64,000 nt of DNA from Marinobacter sp. X15-166B (GTDB taxonomy: Bacteria; Pseudomonadota; Gammaproteobacteria; Pseudomonadales; Oleiphilaceae), in contig NZ_MEIY01000001.1 in assembly GCF_001752365.1 (NCBI RefSeq), positions 889,012 through 953,011 of the forward strand, written 5' to 3'. Below, piece by piece: positions 1-13,067 of this stretch (position 1 is the stretch's first letter; each line of letters starts with the position of its first letter). The notes under the pieces are model-generated. The model had not been told where the DNA came from and did no database searches. It worked only from the letters and a program-made list of their open reading frames with translations. The position numbers were made by a program, and so were the translations under genes.

Positions 1-445
1 GGCCGGTATAGCCGAAATCGATTCCGCCGAGGACACCAACGGGTTTGGCGGTGACAAAGTTACCGCTGCTGACGCGAATCCGGGCGTTGTGCATGGGCGA
101 GTTGATGAGCCCCATGGACAGCTGGCTTTCGAGGTGCGCCCGCAATGCCCCGACCGCTTCGAGCACCAGTGGCAGATGCTCCTCGGTGGTCACCCGCACA
201 CCCCGTTCCAGCTGCGAGTGTTGCCCCGCACTTTCCAGCCGTTGCTGGATCTGTGGGCGCGCGCCAAAACTGACCACCAGACGCACCCCGAGGCTGCTGA
301 GCAGGGTAATATCATGAATGATATTGATGAAATTGGCGTCGGCGATTGCCTCACCGCTCAGGGTCAGCACCACCGTGCGCCCGCGGTGGGCGTTGATGTA
401 CGGTGATGAATGGCGGAAGCCATGAAGCCAGTCGGTGGATTTCAA
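1..445 (-). CDS. argA: N-acetylglutamate synthase ArgA, N-terminal part (cut by window edge)
   Basis: First 148 codons of ArgA, which acetylates glutamate to start arginine synthesis. The visible part is the amino-acid-kinase-like domain that binds arginine for feedback inhibition; early residues read KSTDWLHGFRHSSPYINAHRG and the segment runs to GGIDFGYTG, close to Pseudomonas and E. coli ArgA. The acetyltransferase domain lies beyond the window. The start is TTG at 445, with GGAGAG five bases before it; no in-frame ATG fits. It lies 30 bases after argE and is probably cotranscribed with it. The family assignment is by recognition of the sequence, not by search. Confidence 0.93.
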   Translation of the reverse strand, partial: MKSTDWLHGFRHSSPYINAHRGRTVVLTLSGEAIADANFINIIHDITLLSSLGVRLVVSFGARPQIQQRLESAGQHSQLERGVRVTTEEHLPLVLEAVGALRAHLESQLSMGLINSPMHNARIRVSSGNFVTAKPVGVLGGIDFGYTG

Positions 446-475
446 ATACTCTCTCCGTTCAACAGGTCGTTAAGT

Positions 476-1663
476 TTACCGGGACACACCACCGTGCACA
501 CAGAACCGCTCGATCAGCTGCCGGAGGATAGCGACCGCCGGCTGCAGCTGGGACAGCGCCAGATACTCATCGGGCTGGTGCGCCTGATCGATGGACCCGG
601 GGCCCATCACCAGGGTTTCGAGCCCCAACTGTTGCAACCAGGGCGCTTCCGTTGCAAAGGCGACCGCCTGCGCGGGGTGCCCGGTCAACGTTTCGCACAC
701 CCTCACCAGTTCGGCGTGTGCGGGGGTTTCAAAAGGCGGTACCCCCTCAAAGAGGGGCTCGAAGGTTAACGCCAGCGCACGTGAATGGGCAATGGGTTGC
801 ACGCGCTCCAGAATCTGCCGGCGCAGCTCCGCCATATCCATACCGGGCAGGGGGCGCAGATCAAACTGCAATTCACACCGGGCACAGATCCGGTTGGGGT
901 TATCCCCCCCGTGAATACACCCCAGATTCAGGGTGGGGACCTGCACGGCAAACCCCGGATTCCGGTACCGCTCCTGCCAATGCCTGCGCAACCCCAGCAG
1001 TTCACCGATCGCTTCGTGCATGCCCTCCAGAGCATTTCGCCCGAGCGCGGGATCGGAGGAATGGCCGGACTGCCCCTCGAACACCAGGCGCTCCATCATG
1101 ATGCCCTTGTGCATGCGCACCGGTCTCAACCCGGTCGGCTCGCCAATGACCGCGTAGCGCGCCTGTGGCCGCCCGGCTGCGGCAAGCGCCTGGGCGCCAC
1201 TCATGGAACTTTCTTCATCGGCGGTGGCCAGAATAATCAGCGGCTGCTGCAGGGGTTGATCCACAAATACTTTGGCGGCTTCAATCGCAACCGCAAAGAA
1301 CCCCTTCATGTCGCAGGTGCCCAGGCCGTACCAGCGATCGTCCCGCTCGGTCAACGTGAACGGGTCGCTGTGCCAGCGTTGCTCATCGTAGGGTACCGTA
1401 TCGGTGTGCCCGGATAACACCAGCCCCCCGGTGCCCTGCCCGAGCGTGGCCAACAGGTTGAATTTCCCGGCGACCCCGGGTACCGGCATGATGTCAATCT
1501 GGAACCCCATGGGCTCCAGCCACTCCGCCAGGGCATGCACCACCGGCTCGTTGCTTTGATCCCAGGTCGCCGATGCACTGCTGATGGACGGGATGCTGAT
1601 CAGCCGGGTCATCATTTCACGGATCCCCGGTGGCAGTTGTCTGGACCTCTGACTGGCTGGCAT
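476..1663 (-). CDS. argE: acetylornithine deacetylase ArgE
   Basis: 395-residue M20-family metallopeptidase that hydrolyses N-acetylornithine to ornithine, fifth step of the linear arginine pathway. Metal-site motifs are present: HTD at residues 86-88, CDMKG with D118, DEE with the catalytic glutamate at 150-151, and GEPT after it; SGHSSDP and NRICARCEL follow the family pattern and the C-terminal GPGSIDQAHQPDEY supplies the last metal ligand. Length is close to E. coli ArgE with a few extra N-terminal residues. GGGAGAG stands before the ATG. It sits directly upstream of argA and shares an operon-like run with argB, so all three arginine genes here are codirectional. Confidence 0.96.
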   Translation of the reverse strand: MPASQRSRQLPPGIREMMTRLISIPSISSASATWDQSNEPVVHALAEWLEPMGFQIDIMPVPGVAGKFNLLATLGQGTGGLVLSGHTDTVPYDEQRWHSDPFTLTERDDRWYGLGTCDMKGFFAVAIEAAKVFVDQPLQQPLIILATADEESSMSGAQALAAAGRPQARYAVIGEPTGLRPVRMHKGIMMERLVFEGQSGHSSDPALGRNALEGMHEAIGELLGLRRHWQERYRNPGFAVQVPTLNLGCIHGGDNPNRICARCELQFDLRPLPGMDMAELRRQILERVQPIAHSRALALTFEPLFEGVPPFETPAHAELVRVCETLTGHPAQAVAFATEAPWLQQLGLETLVMGPGSIDQAHQPDEYLALSQLQPAVAILRQLIERFCVHGGVSR

Positions 1664-1692
1664 GTGTCGCTCTCCCTGACAAGGCTTGCTGA

Positions 1693-2937
1693 CTAGAGGC
1701 GGTGATTACGCCGCCACACTTCGAACCCGGTAACCGCTCTGATCGCCAACGGGTAAGTCACTTCTCCGCCGTCAACCATGCGCGCTACCTCAAGGTGGGT
1801 CTCGGTCACCGTCTCCAGCCGACCCACCGCAACCCGACCACTGCTGAGGGTAACCCTGACCCGATAGCCGGCCCAGTGCGCGGCCTGGCCGGGCTCCGCC
1901 GCCACCCAGCCCGGACCCTCTCCGGAGGCAGCGGCGGCCGCCATCACCACCGGTTCCCGCGCCTCCGCCGGAGTGGCTTGCAAGGTTGGCTCGATACTCC
2001 GCAAGAACACCCCGGGCACCCGGGCCCCGTTATAACTGACCGGCCACTCCACCCCGTCTTCCGCCGCAGGGGCGACGGCCACACCGTAAAGCAGCGCCTG
2101 CGGGCGCAACTGCACGACCACCTCGCCCCCTTCAGTGAGCCACTGCCGATAGAGCGCCTGCAATTGCTCACTCGGAGCATAGCCGCTGTTCTGCAAACCC
2201 TCTCTGAAAGCGTCCATCACAATCCGGGTCCACTCGTTCACCGCCACCCCGGATTCACGGGCGCAATAGGCGGCAACCTTGCGCATCACGCCGCCATCCC
2301 GCAAGGTCAGCGTCAGCGGCTGTGCGGAGCTGACCTGCAGCTCGGCAAACCCCGGCAGGGACAGTCGTGCCCCCGGCCAGTCAAGCTCGATGCTGCCACT
2401 GCCGGCGGTACTGAGCTCGGCGTGCAGACCGGCGGGCGTTTGCGCCAGTATGGCCTCTCCGGTGATTTCGGTGATCCCCAGGCGCACCAGATCGCCACTG
2501 CCCAGACGCTGGCGGTGGTCGGGGCCACACACGGGGGCAAACAGGTTGGGCGCTTCACTGTCCGTGGCGGTCACCCAATTGCGAAACATCGCAGCATCGA
2601 GTTGAAGGCTGGCGCCCATGGCTTCCAGGTGCCAGGAAGCGGGCAATTTGTGCGGCTGCCACAGGGCCATTAACAGGGCGAGCGGGCTGTCCGTGGTGTA
2701 GGTCAGCCGGTCGGCGTGGAAGGCCTGAGTCAGACGGAACGGCTGGTAGCTGGGGGCGCTCAAGGTCAGCCCCCCAGCCACGCTGGAACCGATGGTGCCA
2801 CGCGCCAGCACCCCCTCGGACGCCAGCGCCAGACGAGCCTCTTCAAGCCCCCGGTCGGCAAGCCACCACACGCCCCCCTTGAACGCGGCGTACGCAATCA
2901 GCCCCCAAACCAACAAGGTAGACAACAGTTTCCTCAT
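1693..2937 (-). CDS. membrane-anchored protein of unknown function between argB and argE
   Basis: 414 residues. A single hydrophobic segment at about residues 4-27 suggests an uncleaved signal anchor or signal peptide, leaving a large domain outside the cytoplasm. The body is rich in beta-prone stretches and resembles in style the AsmA/DUF945 type of periplasmic protein, but I recognise no specific family. About residues 345-414 (WAGYRVRVTLSSGR onward) look like a small beta-barrel domain. Two cysteines (near residues 137 and 225) could form a disulphide. GGAG precedes the ATG at 2937, 46 bases after argB. The position inside an arginine gene run may be only operon hitch-hiking; nothing in the protein points to arginine metabolism. 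Confidence 0.85.
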   Translation of the reverse strand: MRKLLSTLLVWGLIAYAAFKGGVWWLADRGLEEARLALASEGVLARGTIGSSVAGGLTLSAPSYQPFRLTQAFHADRLTYTTDSPLALLMALWQPHKLPASWHLEAMGASLQLDAAMFRNWVTATDSEAPNLFAPVCGPDHRQRLGSGDLVRLGITEITGEAILAQTPAGLHAELSTAGSGSIELDWPGARLSLPGFAELQVSSAQPLTLTLRDGGVMRKVAAYCARESGVAVNEWTRIVMDAFREGLQNSGYAPSEQLQALYRQWLTEGGEVVVQLRPQALLYGVAVAPAAEDGVEWPVSYNGARVPGVFLRSIEPTLQATPAEAREPVVMAAAAASGEGPGWVAAEPGQAAHWAGYRVRVTLSSGRVAVGRLETVTETHLEVARMVDGGEVTYPLAIRAVTGFEVWRRNHRL

Positions 2938-2983
2938 ACCCGTCTCCAGCGCACCCGCCCCTTGAACACGTCAGACCCAGCGA

Positions 2984-6516
<3,533 letters not shown>

Positions 6517-6573
6517 AGTTAACCCTACAGGACGGTTAGTCTTTTTTTCGATACCTGAACGTTCAAAGCCCGA

Positions 6574-7035
6574 TCAGTGGGTGCCGGTGGAACCAAACCC
6601 ACCCTCAGCCCGGTCGCTGGCAGTGAAGCTGTCCACGATTTCGAAATCGGCCTGCACCACCGGCACCAGTACCAGCTGGGCAATGCGCTCACCCACCTCC
6701 ACGGTGAACGCCGTATCGCCGCGATTCCAGCAGGACACCATCAGCTCCCCCTGGTAATCGGAATCGATCAGGCCGACCAGATTGCCCAATACTATGCCGT
6801 GCTTATGGCCCAACCCGCTGCGGGGCAAGATCATGGCGGCCAGAGACGGATCGCCAATATGGAGCGACAAGCCGGTTTTCAACAGCTCGGTCGCGCCCGG
6901 CGCCAGGGTCAGAGGTGCGTCCAGACAGGCCCGCAAATCAAGTCCGGCGGCCCCCCCGGTGGCATACTCGGGGAACGGAATGCTGTCGCCGATACGCGGA
7001 TCCAGTACCCGCACCTGAAACTTTTGCCTGGTCAT
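6574..7035 (-). CDS. dut: dUTP pyrophosphatase
   Basis: 153-residue trimeric dUTPase that converts dUTP to dUMP and pyrophosphate, keeping uracil out of DNA. The five family motifs are present: [35 protein letters not shown] and the C-terminal GGFGSTG. The ATG at 7035 overlaps the coaBC stop in an ATGA arrangement, with GAGGAAG before it, so translation is probably coupled. The coaBC-dut pair is conserved in gammaproteobacteria. Confidence 0.97.
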   Translation of the reverse strand: MTRQKFQVRVLDPRIGDSIPFPEYATGGAAGLDLRACLDAPLTLAPGATELLKTGLSLHIGDPSLAAMILPRSGLGHKHGIVLGNLVGLIDSDYQGELMVSCWNRGDTAFTVEVGERIAQLVLVPVVQADFEIVDSFTASDRAEGGFGSTGTH

Positions 7036-8285
7036 GCATCTTCCTCGTTGCTAGTCGATTCGTCTGTGGTCGCCCGGCCGGCGCCGGGGGTATTCCTGGC
7101 GTACTGCGCCGCAATCAGGTCGATAAGGTGCCCGGCCAGTTCCCGCTTGGCCGCCGCCGCAAAGGTCTGCTGGCCATCGGCCCAGAAGGCGGTCACCGCG
7201 TTGTCATCGCTGTTGAAACCCAGTCCCGGCTGGGACACGTCGTTGGCGATGATCATGCGGAGGTGTTTCTGCTGCATTTTCGCAATGGCGTACCTGGCCA
7301 CATCGTTGGTCTCAGCGGCAAACCCCACCGTAAACGGAGCATCGGGGCGCGCCGCGACCGTGGCCAGGGTATCCGGGTTGCGGGTCAGGGCGAGGGTCAT
7401 GTCATCGGCCGACTTCTTGATTTTCTGACCGGCGCAGGTGGCCGGTCGGTAATCCGCCACCGCGGCGCTGGCAATGAAGATATCGCAGCCGGTGTCGACC
7501 GCGGCCATCGAGGTCGCCAGCATGTCTGCGGCGGTCACCACCGGGCGTACCCGCACCCCGAAGGGGGCGCTCAGACTCACCGGCCCGCTGATCAACTCCA
7601 CCGCTGCGCCGGCCTCCCGGGCAGCCTCTGCCAGCGCATACCCCATTTTACCCGAACTGTGGTTGGTGATGTAACGCACCGGATCAATCGCTTCCCGGGT
7701 CGGGCCCGCAGTAATCACCACCCGGCGACCGGCGAGTGCCCCGCGGTTCGCCCCGCCGGTCAGGCGGGCAAACAGTTCCTCGGGTTCCAGCATGCGTCCG
7801 GGGCCGGTGTCGCCACAGGCTTGCTCACCGGCATCCGGCCCCCAGATGCTGATCTGGGGGTCGGCCTGCAGCAGTCCGATATTGCGTTGCGTACGGCCAT
7901 TGCGCCACATGGCCTGGTTCATTGCGGGTGCCAGCACTATCGGGGCCTCGGTGGCGCTGCACACGGTCGTCAACAGATCGTCGGCCATGCCGTGAGCCAG
8001 CCGGGCGATAAAGTCGGCGGATGCCGGCGCCACCAGAATGGTATCCGCCCATTTTGCCAACTCGATGTGCCCCATGCCCAGCTCTGCTTCCGGGTCCAAC
8101 AAAGAGGTGCGGACCGCTTCACCACTCAGTGCCTGGAACGTCATCGGCCGCACAAAGGCTTCGGCACCCGCGGTCATCACCACCCGCACCTGATGCCCGG
8201 CCTTTTTCAGCAACCGCACCAGTTCGGCACTTTTATAGGCGGCAATACCTCCGGTAATGCCGAGGAGGATGGATTGTTGCGCCAT
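7032..8285 (-). CDS. coaBC: bifunctional phosphopantothenoylcysteine decarboxylase/synthetase CoaBC
   Basis: 417 residues; makes 4'-phosphopantetheine from phosphopantothenate and cysteine in CoA synthesis. The N-terminal flavoprotein CoaC domain shows [16 protein letters not shown], the catalytic histidine in [11 protein letters not shown], the PAMN loop and the ACGD cysteine. The C-terminal CoaB domain shows [27 protein letters not shown] and KIKKS with the conserved lysine. The frame is open upstream, but ATG 8285 (MAQQSILLG) has AAGGAA at good spacing and matches family length. It is divergent from radC, and the 161-base gap holds both promoters. Confidence 0.96.
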   Translation of the reverse strand: MAQQSILLGITGGIAAYKSAELVRLLKKAGHQVRVVMTAGAEAFVRPMTFQALSGEAVRTSLLDPEAELGMGHIELAKWADTILVAPASADFIARLAHGMADDLLTTVCSATEAPIVLAPAMNQAMWRNGRTQRNIGLLQADPQISIWGPDAGEQACGDTGPGRMLEPEELFARLTGGANRGALAGRRVVITAGPTREAIDPVRYITNHSSGKMGYALAEAAREAGAAVELISGPVSLSAPFGVRVRPVVTAADMLATSMAAVDTGCDIFIASAAVADYRPATCAGQKIKKSADDMTLALTRNPDTLATVAARPDAPFTVGFAAETNDVARYAIAKMQQKHLRMIIANDVSQPGLGFNSDDNAVTAFWADGQQTFAAAAKRELAGHLIDLIAAQYARNTPGAGRATTDESTSNEEDA

Positions 8286-8446
8286 ACTTGATTCCTTACC
8301 AGTCAACACAGACACGCCCCGAAACAAAAGCTGATACGATAGCATTGCTCGCAATCGGCCGACAGCCCGCTTTGCGCGTAACACCCCTGAGTTCAGTGTA
8401 GGACACACGAACCAATACCCTGATAGTTTATTGAAAGGATTCAACA

Positions 8447-9121
8447 ATGTCTGAGAACCACTGGCCGCTGGACGAACGTCCCCGGGAACGCCTGCTGGCC
8501 CACGGCGCCCAATCCCTTTCCGATGCCGAATTGCTCGCCATCTTTCTGCGCACCGGCACACGCGGTACGCCGGTGCTGGCCCTGGCCCGCCACCTGGTGG
8601 ACACCTTCGGTGGCCTGCGCAGCCTGATGACCGCGTCCCGGCAGCGCTTTTGCAGTGTGCGCGGTCTGGGCACCGCCAAATACGCCCAACTGCAGGCGGC
8701 CATGGAAATGGCGCGCCGGGTGATGGACGAACCCATGCGCCAGGGCGAACCGCTGACCTCTCCGGACGACACCCGGGCTTACCTGCGGAGCCGGCTGGGC
8801 ACCTACCCCCACGAAGTATTTGCCGGACTCTTTCTCGATAACCGCCACCGTATCATTCAATACCAGGAACTATTTCGTGGTACCATAGACGGCGCGGCGG
8901 TTTATCCCCGTGAAGTGGTGCGGCAGGCGCTTGAGTACAACGCAGCAGCGGTTATTTTTGCTCACAATCATCCCTCGGGGGTGGCCGAGCCCAGCCAGGC
9001 CGATATTGCGCTGACCGAGCGCCTGCAAGACGCGCTCGGTTTGGTTGACATCCGGGTTCTGGATCATCTGGTGGTCGGCCACGGAGACGTTGTGTCGCTG
9101 GCGGAGCGAGGGTTGATGTGA
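8447..9121 (+). CDS. radC: RadC/JAB-domain protein
   Basis: 224 residues. The N-terminal half has a helix-hairpin-helix-like region ([12 protein letters not shown] at about 71-82). The C-terminal half is the JAB/MPN metalloprotease-like domain with H173-N-H175-PSG and D186, the expected zinc ligands. The historical link to DNA repair in E. coli has been questioned and the real function is not settled. AAAGGA precedes the ATG. It sits immediately upstream of rpmB-rpmG, the usual gammaproteobacterial arrangement. Confidence 0.95.
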   Translation: MSENHWPLDERPRERLLAHGAQSLSDAELLAIFLRTGTRGTPVLALARHLVDTFGGLRSLMTASRQRFCSVRGLGTAKYAQLQAAMEMARRVMDEPMRQGEPLTSPDDTRAYLRSRLGTYPHEVFAGLFLDNRHRIIQYQELFRGTIDGAAVYPREVVRQALEYNAAAVIFAHNHPSGVAEPSQADIALTERLQDALGLVDIRVLDHLVVGHGDVVSLAERGLM

Positions 9122-9153
9122 AAAAAACCTGGGCAAAATCTCAACAATTTTTT

Positions 9154-9182
9154 TTGCGTTGCCCTCGCGGTTCTGGTATAAA
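9154..9182 (+). promoter_or_regulatory. sigma70-type promoter of rpmB-rpmG
   Basis: TTGCGT at 9154-9159 and TATAAA at 9177-9182 are separated by exactly 17 bases, with a T-rich tract just upstream of the -35 that may act as an UP-like element. A leader of about 90 bases would follow before rpmB. Strong, near-consensus spacing fits a ribosomal protein operon. Confidence 0.7.
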
Positions 9183-9281
9183 AGCCTCCCTTTCTGGCGG
9201 CATCTGGCATGTAGCACGCACCCAGAGACGCAATTAAATGAATTTGAATATTTAAGACCACTGCTCAGGTCGGAGGCAATT

Positions 9282-9518
9282 ATGTCCAGAGTTTGTCAGG
9301 TAACGGGTAAGCGTCCGATTACCGGTAACAATGTTTCCCACGCGATGAACCACACCCGTCGTCGTTTTCTGCCCAACCTGCAAAGCAAGCGCTTTTGGGT
9401 TGAATCTGAAAAACGCTTCGTCAGGCTGCGCACGTCCACCAAAGGCATGCGCATCATCGATAAAAAAGGTATTGACGCTGTTCTGGCCGACATTCGTGCC
9501 CGCGGCGAGAAAGTATAA
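9282..9518 (+). CDS. rpmB: 50S ribosomal protein bL28
   Basis: 78 residues, the family length. Reads [17 protein letters not shown] at the start and contains [12 protein letters not shown] and KRFWV, as in other bL28 proteins. A perfect CGGAGG lies five bases before the ATG at 9282. Eleven bases separate it from rpmG, with which it forms a two-gene operon closed by the terminator at 9696-9734. Confidence 0.98.
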   Translation: MSRVCQVTGKRPITGNNVSHAMNHTRRRFLPNLQSKRFWVESEKRFVRLRTSTKGMRIIDKKGIDAVLADIRARGEKV

Positions 9519-9529
9519 GGAGCCGTATC

Positions 9530-9685
9530 ATGCGCGAAAAAATCAAGCTGGTCTCAACAGCAGGCACTGGTCACTTTTACACGACCATGAAGAACAAGCG
9601 TAACACCCCCGAAAAAATCGAACTGAGCAAGTACGATCCGGTGGTTCGCAAGCACGTTGCGTACAAAGAAGCCAAGATCAAGTAA
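9530..9685 (+). CDS. rpmG: 50S ribosomal protein bL33
   Basis: 51 residues beginning [19 protein letters not shown], typical of bL33. It is the zinc-free form: the paired cysteines of the zinc-ribbon version are absent. The RBS is AAGGAG within the 11-base gap after rpmB. Confidence 0.97.
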   Translation: MREKIKLVSTAGTGHFYTTMKNKRNTPEKIELSKYDPVVRKHVAYKEAKIK

Positions 9686-9695
9686 CACCGATCTT

Positions 9696-9734
9696 GCACA
9701 AAAAAACCCGGCACCTGGCCGGGTTTTTTTGTGC
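9696..9734. terminator. bidirectional intrinsic terminator after rpmBG
   Basis: The inverted repeat 9696-9734 pairs GCACAAAAAAACCCGG with CCGGGTTTTTTTGTGC around a short central loop. It has an A tract on one side and a T tract on the other, so it can end both rpmBG (rightward) and the converging gene that ends at 9745. Confidence 0.9.
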
Positions 9735-9744
9735 TCCAAAATCG

Positions 9745-10605
9745 TCAGAACGTTTCCAGATACCCTTCCGGCAAGGCAACGTCCATCGCGATTGGCAAGT
9801 GGTCCGACATCGGATAGCTCACCACTCCGGAATTACGGATCTGCAGGCTCGGACTCACCAGAATATGATCCAATGCCTTTTCCGGACGCCAGCTGGGAAA
9901 ACTGTGCGCAGAGGCGGGCAATGGAATCAAATTGCTGTGCTTTAACGGCGTCTGTTCCAGCAGGTGCTCGGCGTGGGTGTTCATGTCACCCATCAGCACC
10001 ACGTGGCGATAAGCTGCGATCAGCGACTGGATATAGCCTAACTGACGCTCCTGCGCGGATTTGCTCAGCGACAAATGCATGATCACCAGCACCAGCGGGT
10101 CCTCCGGTGAACCGTAGCGGGCCACAATGGCGCCGCGTCCGGGAATCAGGCCCGGCAGCCGGTGCTCGGTCACGTCCAGCGGACGAAAACGGCTCAACAG
10201 CCCGTTGCTGTGCTGCGCCATAGGGCCCAAATTGCGATTAAGCTGCTGATGCCAATAGGGAATCCCCGCCGCCTCGGCCAGGTACTGCACCTGATTGATG
10301 TAATTACTGCGCAAACTGCCGCCATCGCATTCCTGCAGCGCCACCACATCGTAACCACTGAGCAGACTGGCAATGCGGTCGAGATTTTCAATGCGGTTGC
10401 GGTGCGGAAAAAAATGCTGCCAGCTGCGGGTGACGTAATGCCGGTAAGCCGAGGTACTGATCCCCACCTGAATGTTGAAGGTCAGCAAGCGGATATGGCG
10501 CTGAGGCTCAAAGACCGGCACATGCTCCACACCGGAGCAGGCGCCCCGGCGTTTCGAGTCGCCCCCCTGCCGTTGCGCCAATTGCTTGCGAATTCGCTTG
10601 TACAT
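9745..10605 (-). CDS. endonuclease/exonuclease/phosphatase-family protein
   Basis: 286 residues with the DNase I-like fold motifs in order: LLTFNIQ (about 40-46), VALQECD with the metal-binding glutamate (about 87-93), IMHLSLS, GDMNTH (about 208-213) and the terminal SDHLPI with the catalytic Asp-His. Substrate is unknown; the family includes nucleases, lipid phosphatases and sphingomyelinases. There is no signal peptide: the N-terminus is basic (MYKRIRKQLAQRQ). GGGAG precedes the ATG. It lies downstream of dsbA, an arrangement I recall from Pseudomonas. Confidence 0.88.
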   Translation of the reverse strand: MYKRIRKQLAQRQGGDSKRRGACSGVEHVPVFEPQRHIRLLTFNIQVGISTSAYRHYVTRSWQHFFPHRNRIENLDRIASLLSGYDVVALQECDGGSLRSNYINQVQYLAEAAGIPYWHQQLNRNLGPMAQHSNGLLSRFRPLDVTEHRLPGLIPGRGAIVARYGSPEDPLVLVIMHLSLSKSAQERQLGYIQSLIAAYRHVVLMGDMNTHAEHLLEQTPLKHSNLIPLPASAHSFPSWRPEKALDHILVSPSLQIRNSGVVSYPMSDHLPIAMDVALPEGYLETF

Positions 10606-10663
10606 AAAAGCGCTCCCCCGTCACCCCTGCACCGGGGCGCTCACCGGCCGTTCACCCCCCGGG

Positions 10664-11302
10664 TTACCGAGCCGCAGCGGCCCGCTCTTTTTCGATGAGG
10701 TAATCCACCACCTTCAGTACTTGCTCATGACCGCCGGCGGTGCTGGCGCTGACCTTGTATTTGCCATTGACCAGCATGGTGGGCACGCCACTGATCCGCG
10801 CCCCGCGAAGCTTTGCCTGAGCTTGCTGGTATTTGGCGTTCACCCCGAAACTATTGTAGGTGTCCAGAAACTCCCGGGCATCCACGCCATGCCGGGCCAC
10901 GAAATCGGCCAGGGCTTCCGGGGTATTGAGCGGCCGGCGCTCGCTCGCCAGCGCGGTAAACAGGGCATCGTGGGCCTTATCCAGCTGACCCAGCGCCTCG
11001 AGGGTGACGAACGCACGCGCATGGGGCTCCCAGGAGCGCCCCAGCGCGGCCGGCAGCATGCTGAAGGCCACATCGTCTGCCAGCCCCTGCTCCCACGACT
11101 CGATCAGCGGCTTGAAGGTGTAACAGTGCGGACAGCCGTACCAGAAGGCCTCGACCACTTCGATCTTGCCCGGGGTTTCCGTTCTCAAAGGATTGCTCAA
11201 TGTTTCATAGTGGCGCCCCTCTTCGTAAGACGCTGCCAGCGCTGAGACCGCAAAAAACGCGGTCAGCACCGTTGTCACTACTGCCCTAGCCACACTCTTC
11301 AT
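10664..11302 (-). CDS. dsbA: periplasmic thiol:disulphide oxidoreductase DsbA
   Basis: 212 residues. Signal peptide of about 23 residues ends at SALA. Thioredoxin-like active site C57-P-H-C60 in EAFWYGCPHC and the cis-proline loop GVPTM are present. It introduces disulphides into exported proteins and is reoxidised by DsbB, which is not in the window. CGGAG precedes the ATG. It lies downstream of cytochrome c4, which has its own terminator, so dsbA probably has its own promoter. Confidence 0.95.
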   Translation of the reverse strand: MKSVARAVVTTVLTAFFAVSALAASYEEGRHYETLSNPLRTETPGKIEVVEAFWYGCPHCYTFKPLIESWEQGLADDVAFSMLPAALGRSWEPHARAFVTLEALGQLDKAHDALFTALASERRPLNTPEALADFVARHGVDAREFLDTYNSFGVNAKYQQAQAKLRGARISGVPTMLVNGKYKVSASTAGGHEQVLKVVDYLIEKERAAAAR

Positions 11303-11442
11303 ACTGTTGCTCCGATGGTATTACGTCTCTGGTTAGGCCCCGAGGGCCCCGTCGACCGCTTGGGACTGCCGATCAGACAAAAAGTTCGATGTACAAGCCC
11401 ATGATTATGAACAGTCGCGCCCCACAGTGCCACACTTTGCCA

Positions 11443-11473
11443 GAAAACAAAAAACCCTGCCGAAGCAGGGTTT
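11443..11473 (-). terminator. intrinsic terminator of the cytochrome c4 gene
   Basis: AAACCCTGC and GCAGGGTTT form a perfect 9-base stem around a four-base loop, followed in the leftward direction by a T-rich tract. It lies about 30 bases after the cytochrome c4 stop. Confidence 0.85.
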
Positions 11474-11501
11474 GACGGGATCAGCCAGCGCGTGCGGCCG
11501 C

Positions 11502-12110
11502 TCAGTGCAGTCCGCTCACGTAACTGGCGACCGCTTCGATTTCGGCATCGGTCAGGCGTGACGCCACATCGGTCATCAGCTGGGCGTTGTTGCCGCCGCC
11601 ACGGGTGCCATCCCGATAGGCTTTTAACTGCTTGGCCACGTAATCGGCATTCTGACCGCTCAGACGCGGATAGCCGGCCGGCTCGTTGCCTTTGCCCTGA
11701 GGGTTGTGGCAGGCCGCACAGGCCGGCACACCGGAGGCCATGTTACCACCGCGGTACAGGGCCTGCCCCCGGGTCACCAGGTCCGGGTTGGCCTGACCAC
11801 CGCCGGCGGGCTGCTGGTTGAAATAAGCTGCCAGGTTTTGCAGATCCTGCTCATCAAAGTTGTCGAGCTGGCCGGTCATTTCGGGAACCGCGCGCTCACC
11901 GCTTTTTATGAGCCGCAACTGGGCGGCCAGATAGGCCTCACCCAGGCCCGCCAGTTTGGGGTAATTACCCATGATGGGCTGTGCGCCCCCCGGGCCATGG
12001 CAGGCCGCACACGTTGCCGCGTTCTGCTCACCAGCTGCAGGGTCTCCTGCTCCATGCGCCAAAGCTGTCAAGCTGACGCCCAGAACCACTCCTGCGATCA
12101 ATTTCTTCAT
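11502..12110 (-). CDS. periplasmic dihaem cytochrome c4
   Basis: 202 residues with a signal peptide ending near residue 20 (AHG-AGD). Two CAACH haem-binding motifs, near residues 34-38 and 131-135, lie in two homologous halves, each with a later methionine able to ligate haem (PEMTGQ; AQLMTDV). Cytochrome c4 carries electrons to terminal oxidases. GGAGCG precedes the ATG. It diverges from engB; the 170-base gap contains both promoters. Confidence 0.93.
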   Translation of the reverse strand: MKKLIAGVVLGVSLTALAHGAGDPAAGEQNAATCAACHGPGGAQPIMGNYPKLAGLGEAYLAAQLRLIKSGERAVPEMTGQLDNFDEQDLQNLAAYFNQQPAGGGQANPDLVTRGQALYRGGNMASGVPACAACHNPQGKGNEPAGYPRLSGQNADYVAKQLKAYRDGTRGGGNNAQLMTDVASRLTDAEIEAVASYVSGLH

Positions 12111-12280
12111 GCTCGCTCCGCTCTATTCATAAACGTTGTTCGTATGCAGCCGGCTGGCACAGGCCGAGGAGGCTCAAACCGAGGCTGAGAGCAGCAACAC
12201 ACAGCGCGCGCTGCCCGGATTTGGTGTAGCATTATACATTAATCCCTGACAACTGAAATCCAATAGGAAAACCATATTCC

Positions 12281-12916
12281 GTGATGGATGAATCGCAGCC
12301 CAAACCAATTTCTTTTAACAGCGCCCGCTTCCTGATCAGCGCCTCCAAACTGCAGGAATGTCCCGAAGACACTGGCACCGAAGTGGCCTTTGCCGGCCGT
12401 TCGAATGCCGGAAAATCCAGCGCCATCAACAGCATCACCGCCATCGGCAAGCTGGCGCGCACCAGCAAGACCCCCGGCCGGACCCGCCTGATCAACTTTT
12501 TTTCGCTGAACCGTCCCCAACGCCGTCTGGTTGACCTGCCCGGCTACGGTTACGCCCGGGTGTCCCGTGACATGAAAGACGACTGGCAGCGGCATCTGGA
12601 CCAGTACCTGTCCCAGCGGCGCAGCTTGCGCGGCCTGGTGCTGGTGATGGATATCCGTCACCCGTTGACGGATTTTGATCAGATGATGGTGTCCTGGTGT
12701 GAGCACAACCAGTTACCGTTGATGGTTCTGGCGACCAAAGCGGACAAGCTGAAATTCGGCCAGGCCAAAACCGCCCTGCTGGGTATTCGCGCCAAACTGA
12801 AACCCTATAACTTCGTCCAACATGTGATCATGTTTTCAGCCACCTCCAAACAGGGCGTGGACGAATGCCGGCAGGGTTTGAACCACTGGCTGGAGCAACA
12901 CCCGGAAGCGGGCTGA
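12281..12916 (+). CDS. engB: ribosome biogenesis GTPase EngB (YihA/YsxC)
   Basis: 211 residues. GTPase motifs: G1 GRSNAGKSS, G2 threonine in SKTPGRT, G3 DLPGYGYA, G4 TKADK, G5 SATS. Needed for 50S subunit assembly. The start is either GTG 12281 or ATG 12284, adjacent codons; AGGA at 12265-12268 is rather far from both, and I kept the GTG. Divergent from cytochrome c4, as in Pseudomonas. Confidence 0.95.
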   Translation: MMDESQPKPISFNSARFLISASKLQECPEDTGTEVAFAGRSNAGKSSAINSITAIGKLARTSKTPGRTRLINFFSLNRPQRRLVDLPGYGYARVSRDMKDDWQRHLDQYLSQRRSLRGLVLVMDIRHPLTDFDQMMVSWCEHNQLPLMVLATKADKLKFGQAKTALLGIRAKLKPYNFVQHVIMFSATSKQGVDECRQGLNHWLEQHPEAG

Positions 12917-12924
12917 ACCGCCAC

Positions 12925-12958
12925 AAAAAAAGCCGGCAGCGGAAGACTTTCGGCCGGC
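12925..12958 (-). terminator. probable terminator of the tetR-family gene
   Basis: In the leftward direction GCCGGC pairs with GCCGGC around a 15-base loop and is followed by seven T. It lies about 110 bases beyond the regulator stop at 13068. Confidence 0.6.
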
Positions 12959-13067
12959 AAATCGTCAGGGTTTGCGACGAACTTGAAGCCGGGAGACACC
13001 CGGCATCCCCAAACGTCCTGTGTGCCTGGGGCAGTTACTGAGACACCCTGTGCGGCAGATAGTTCCG

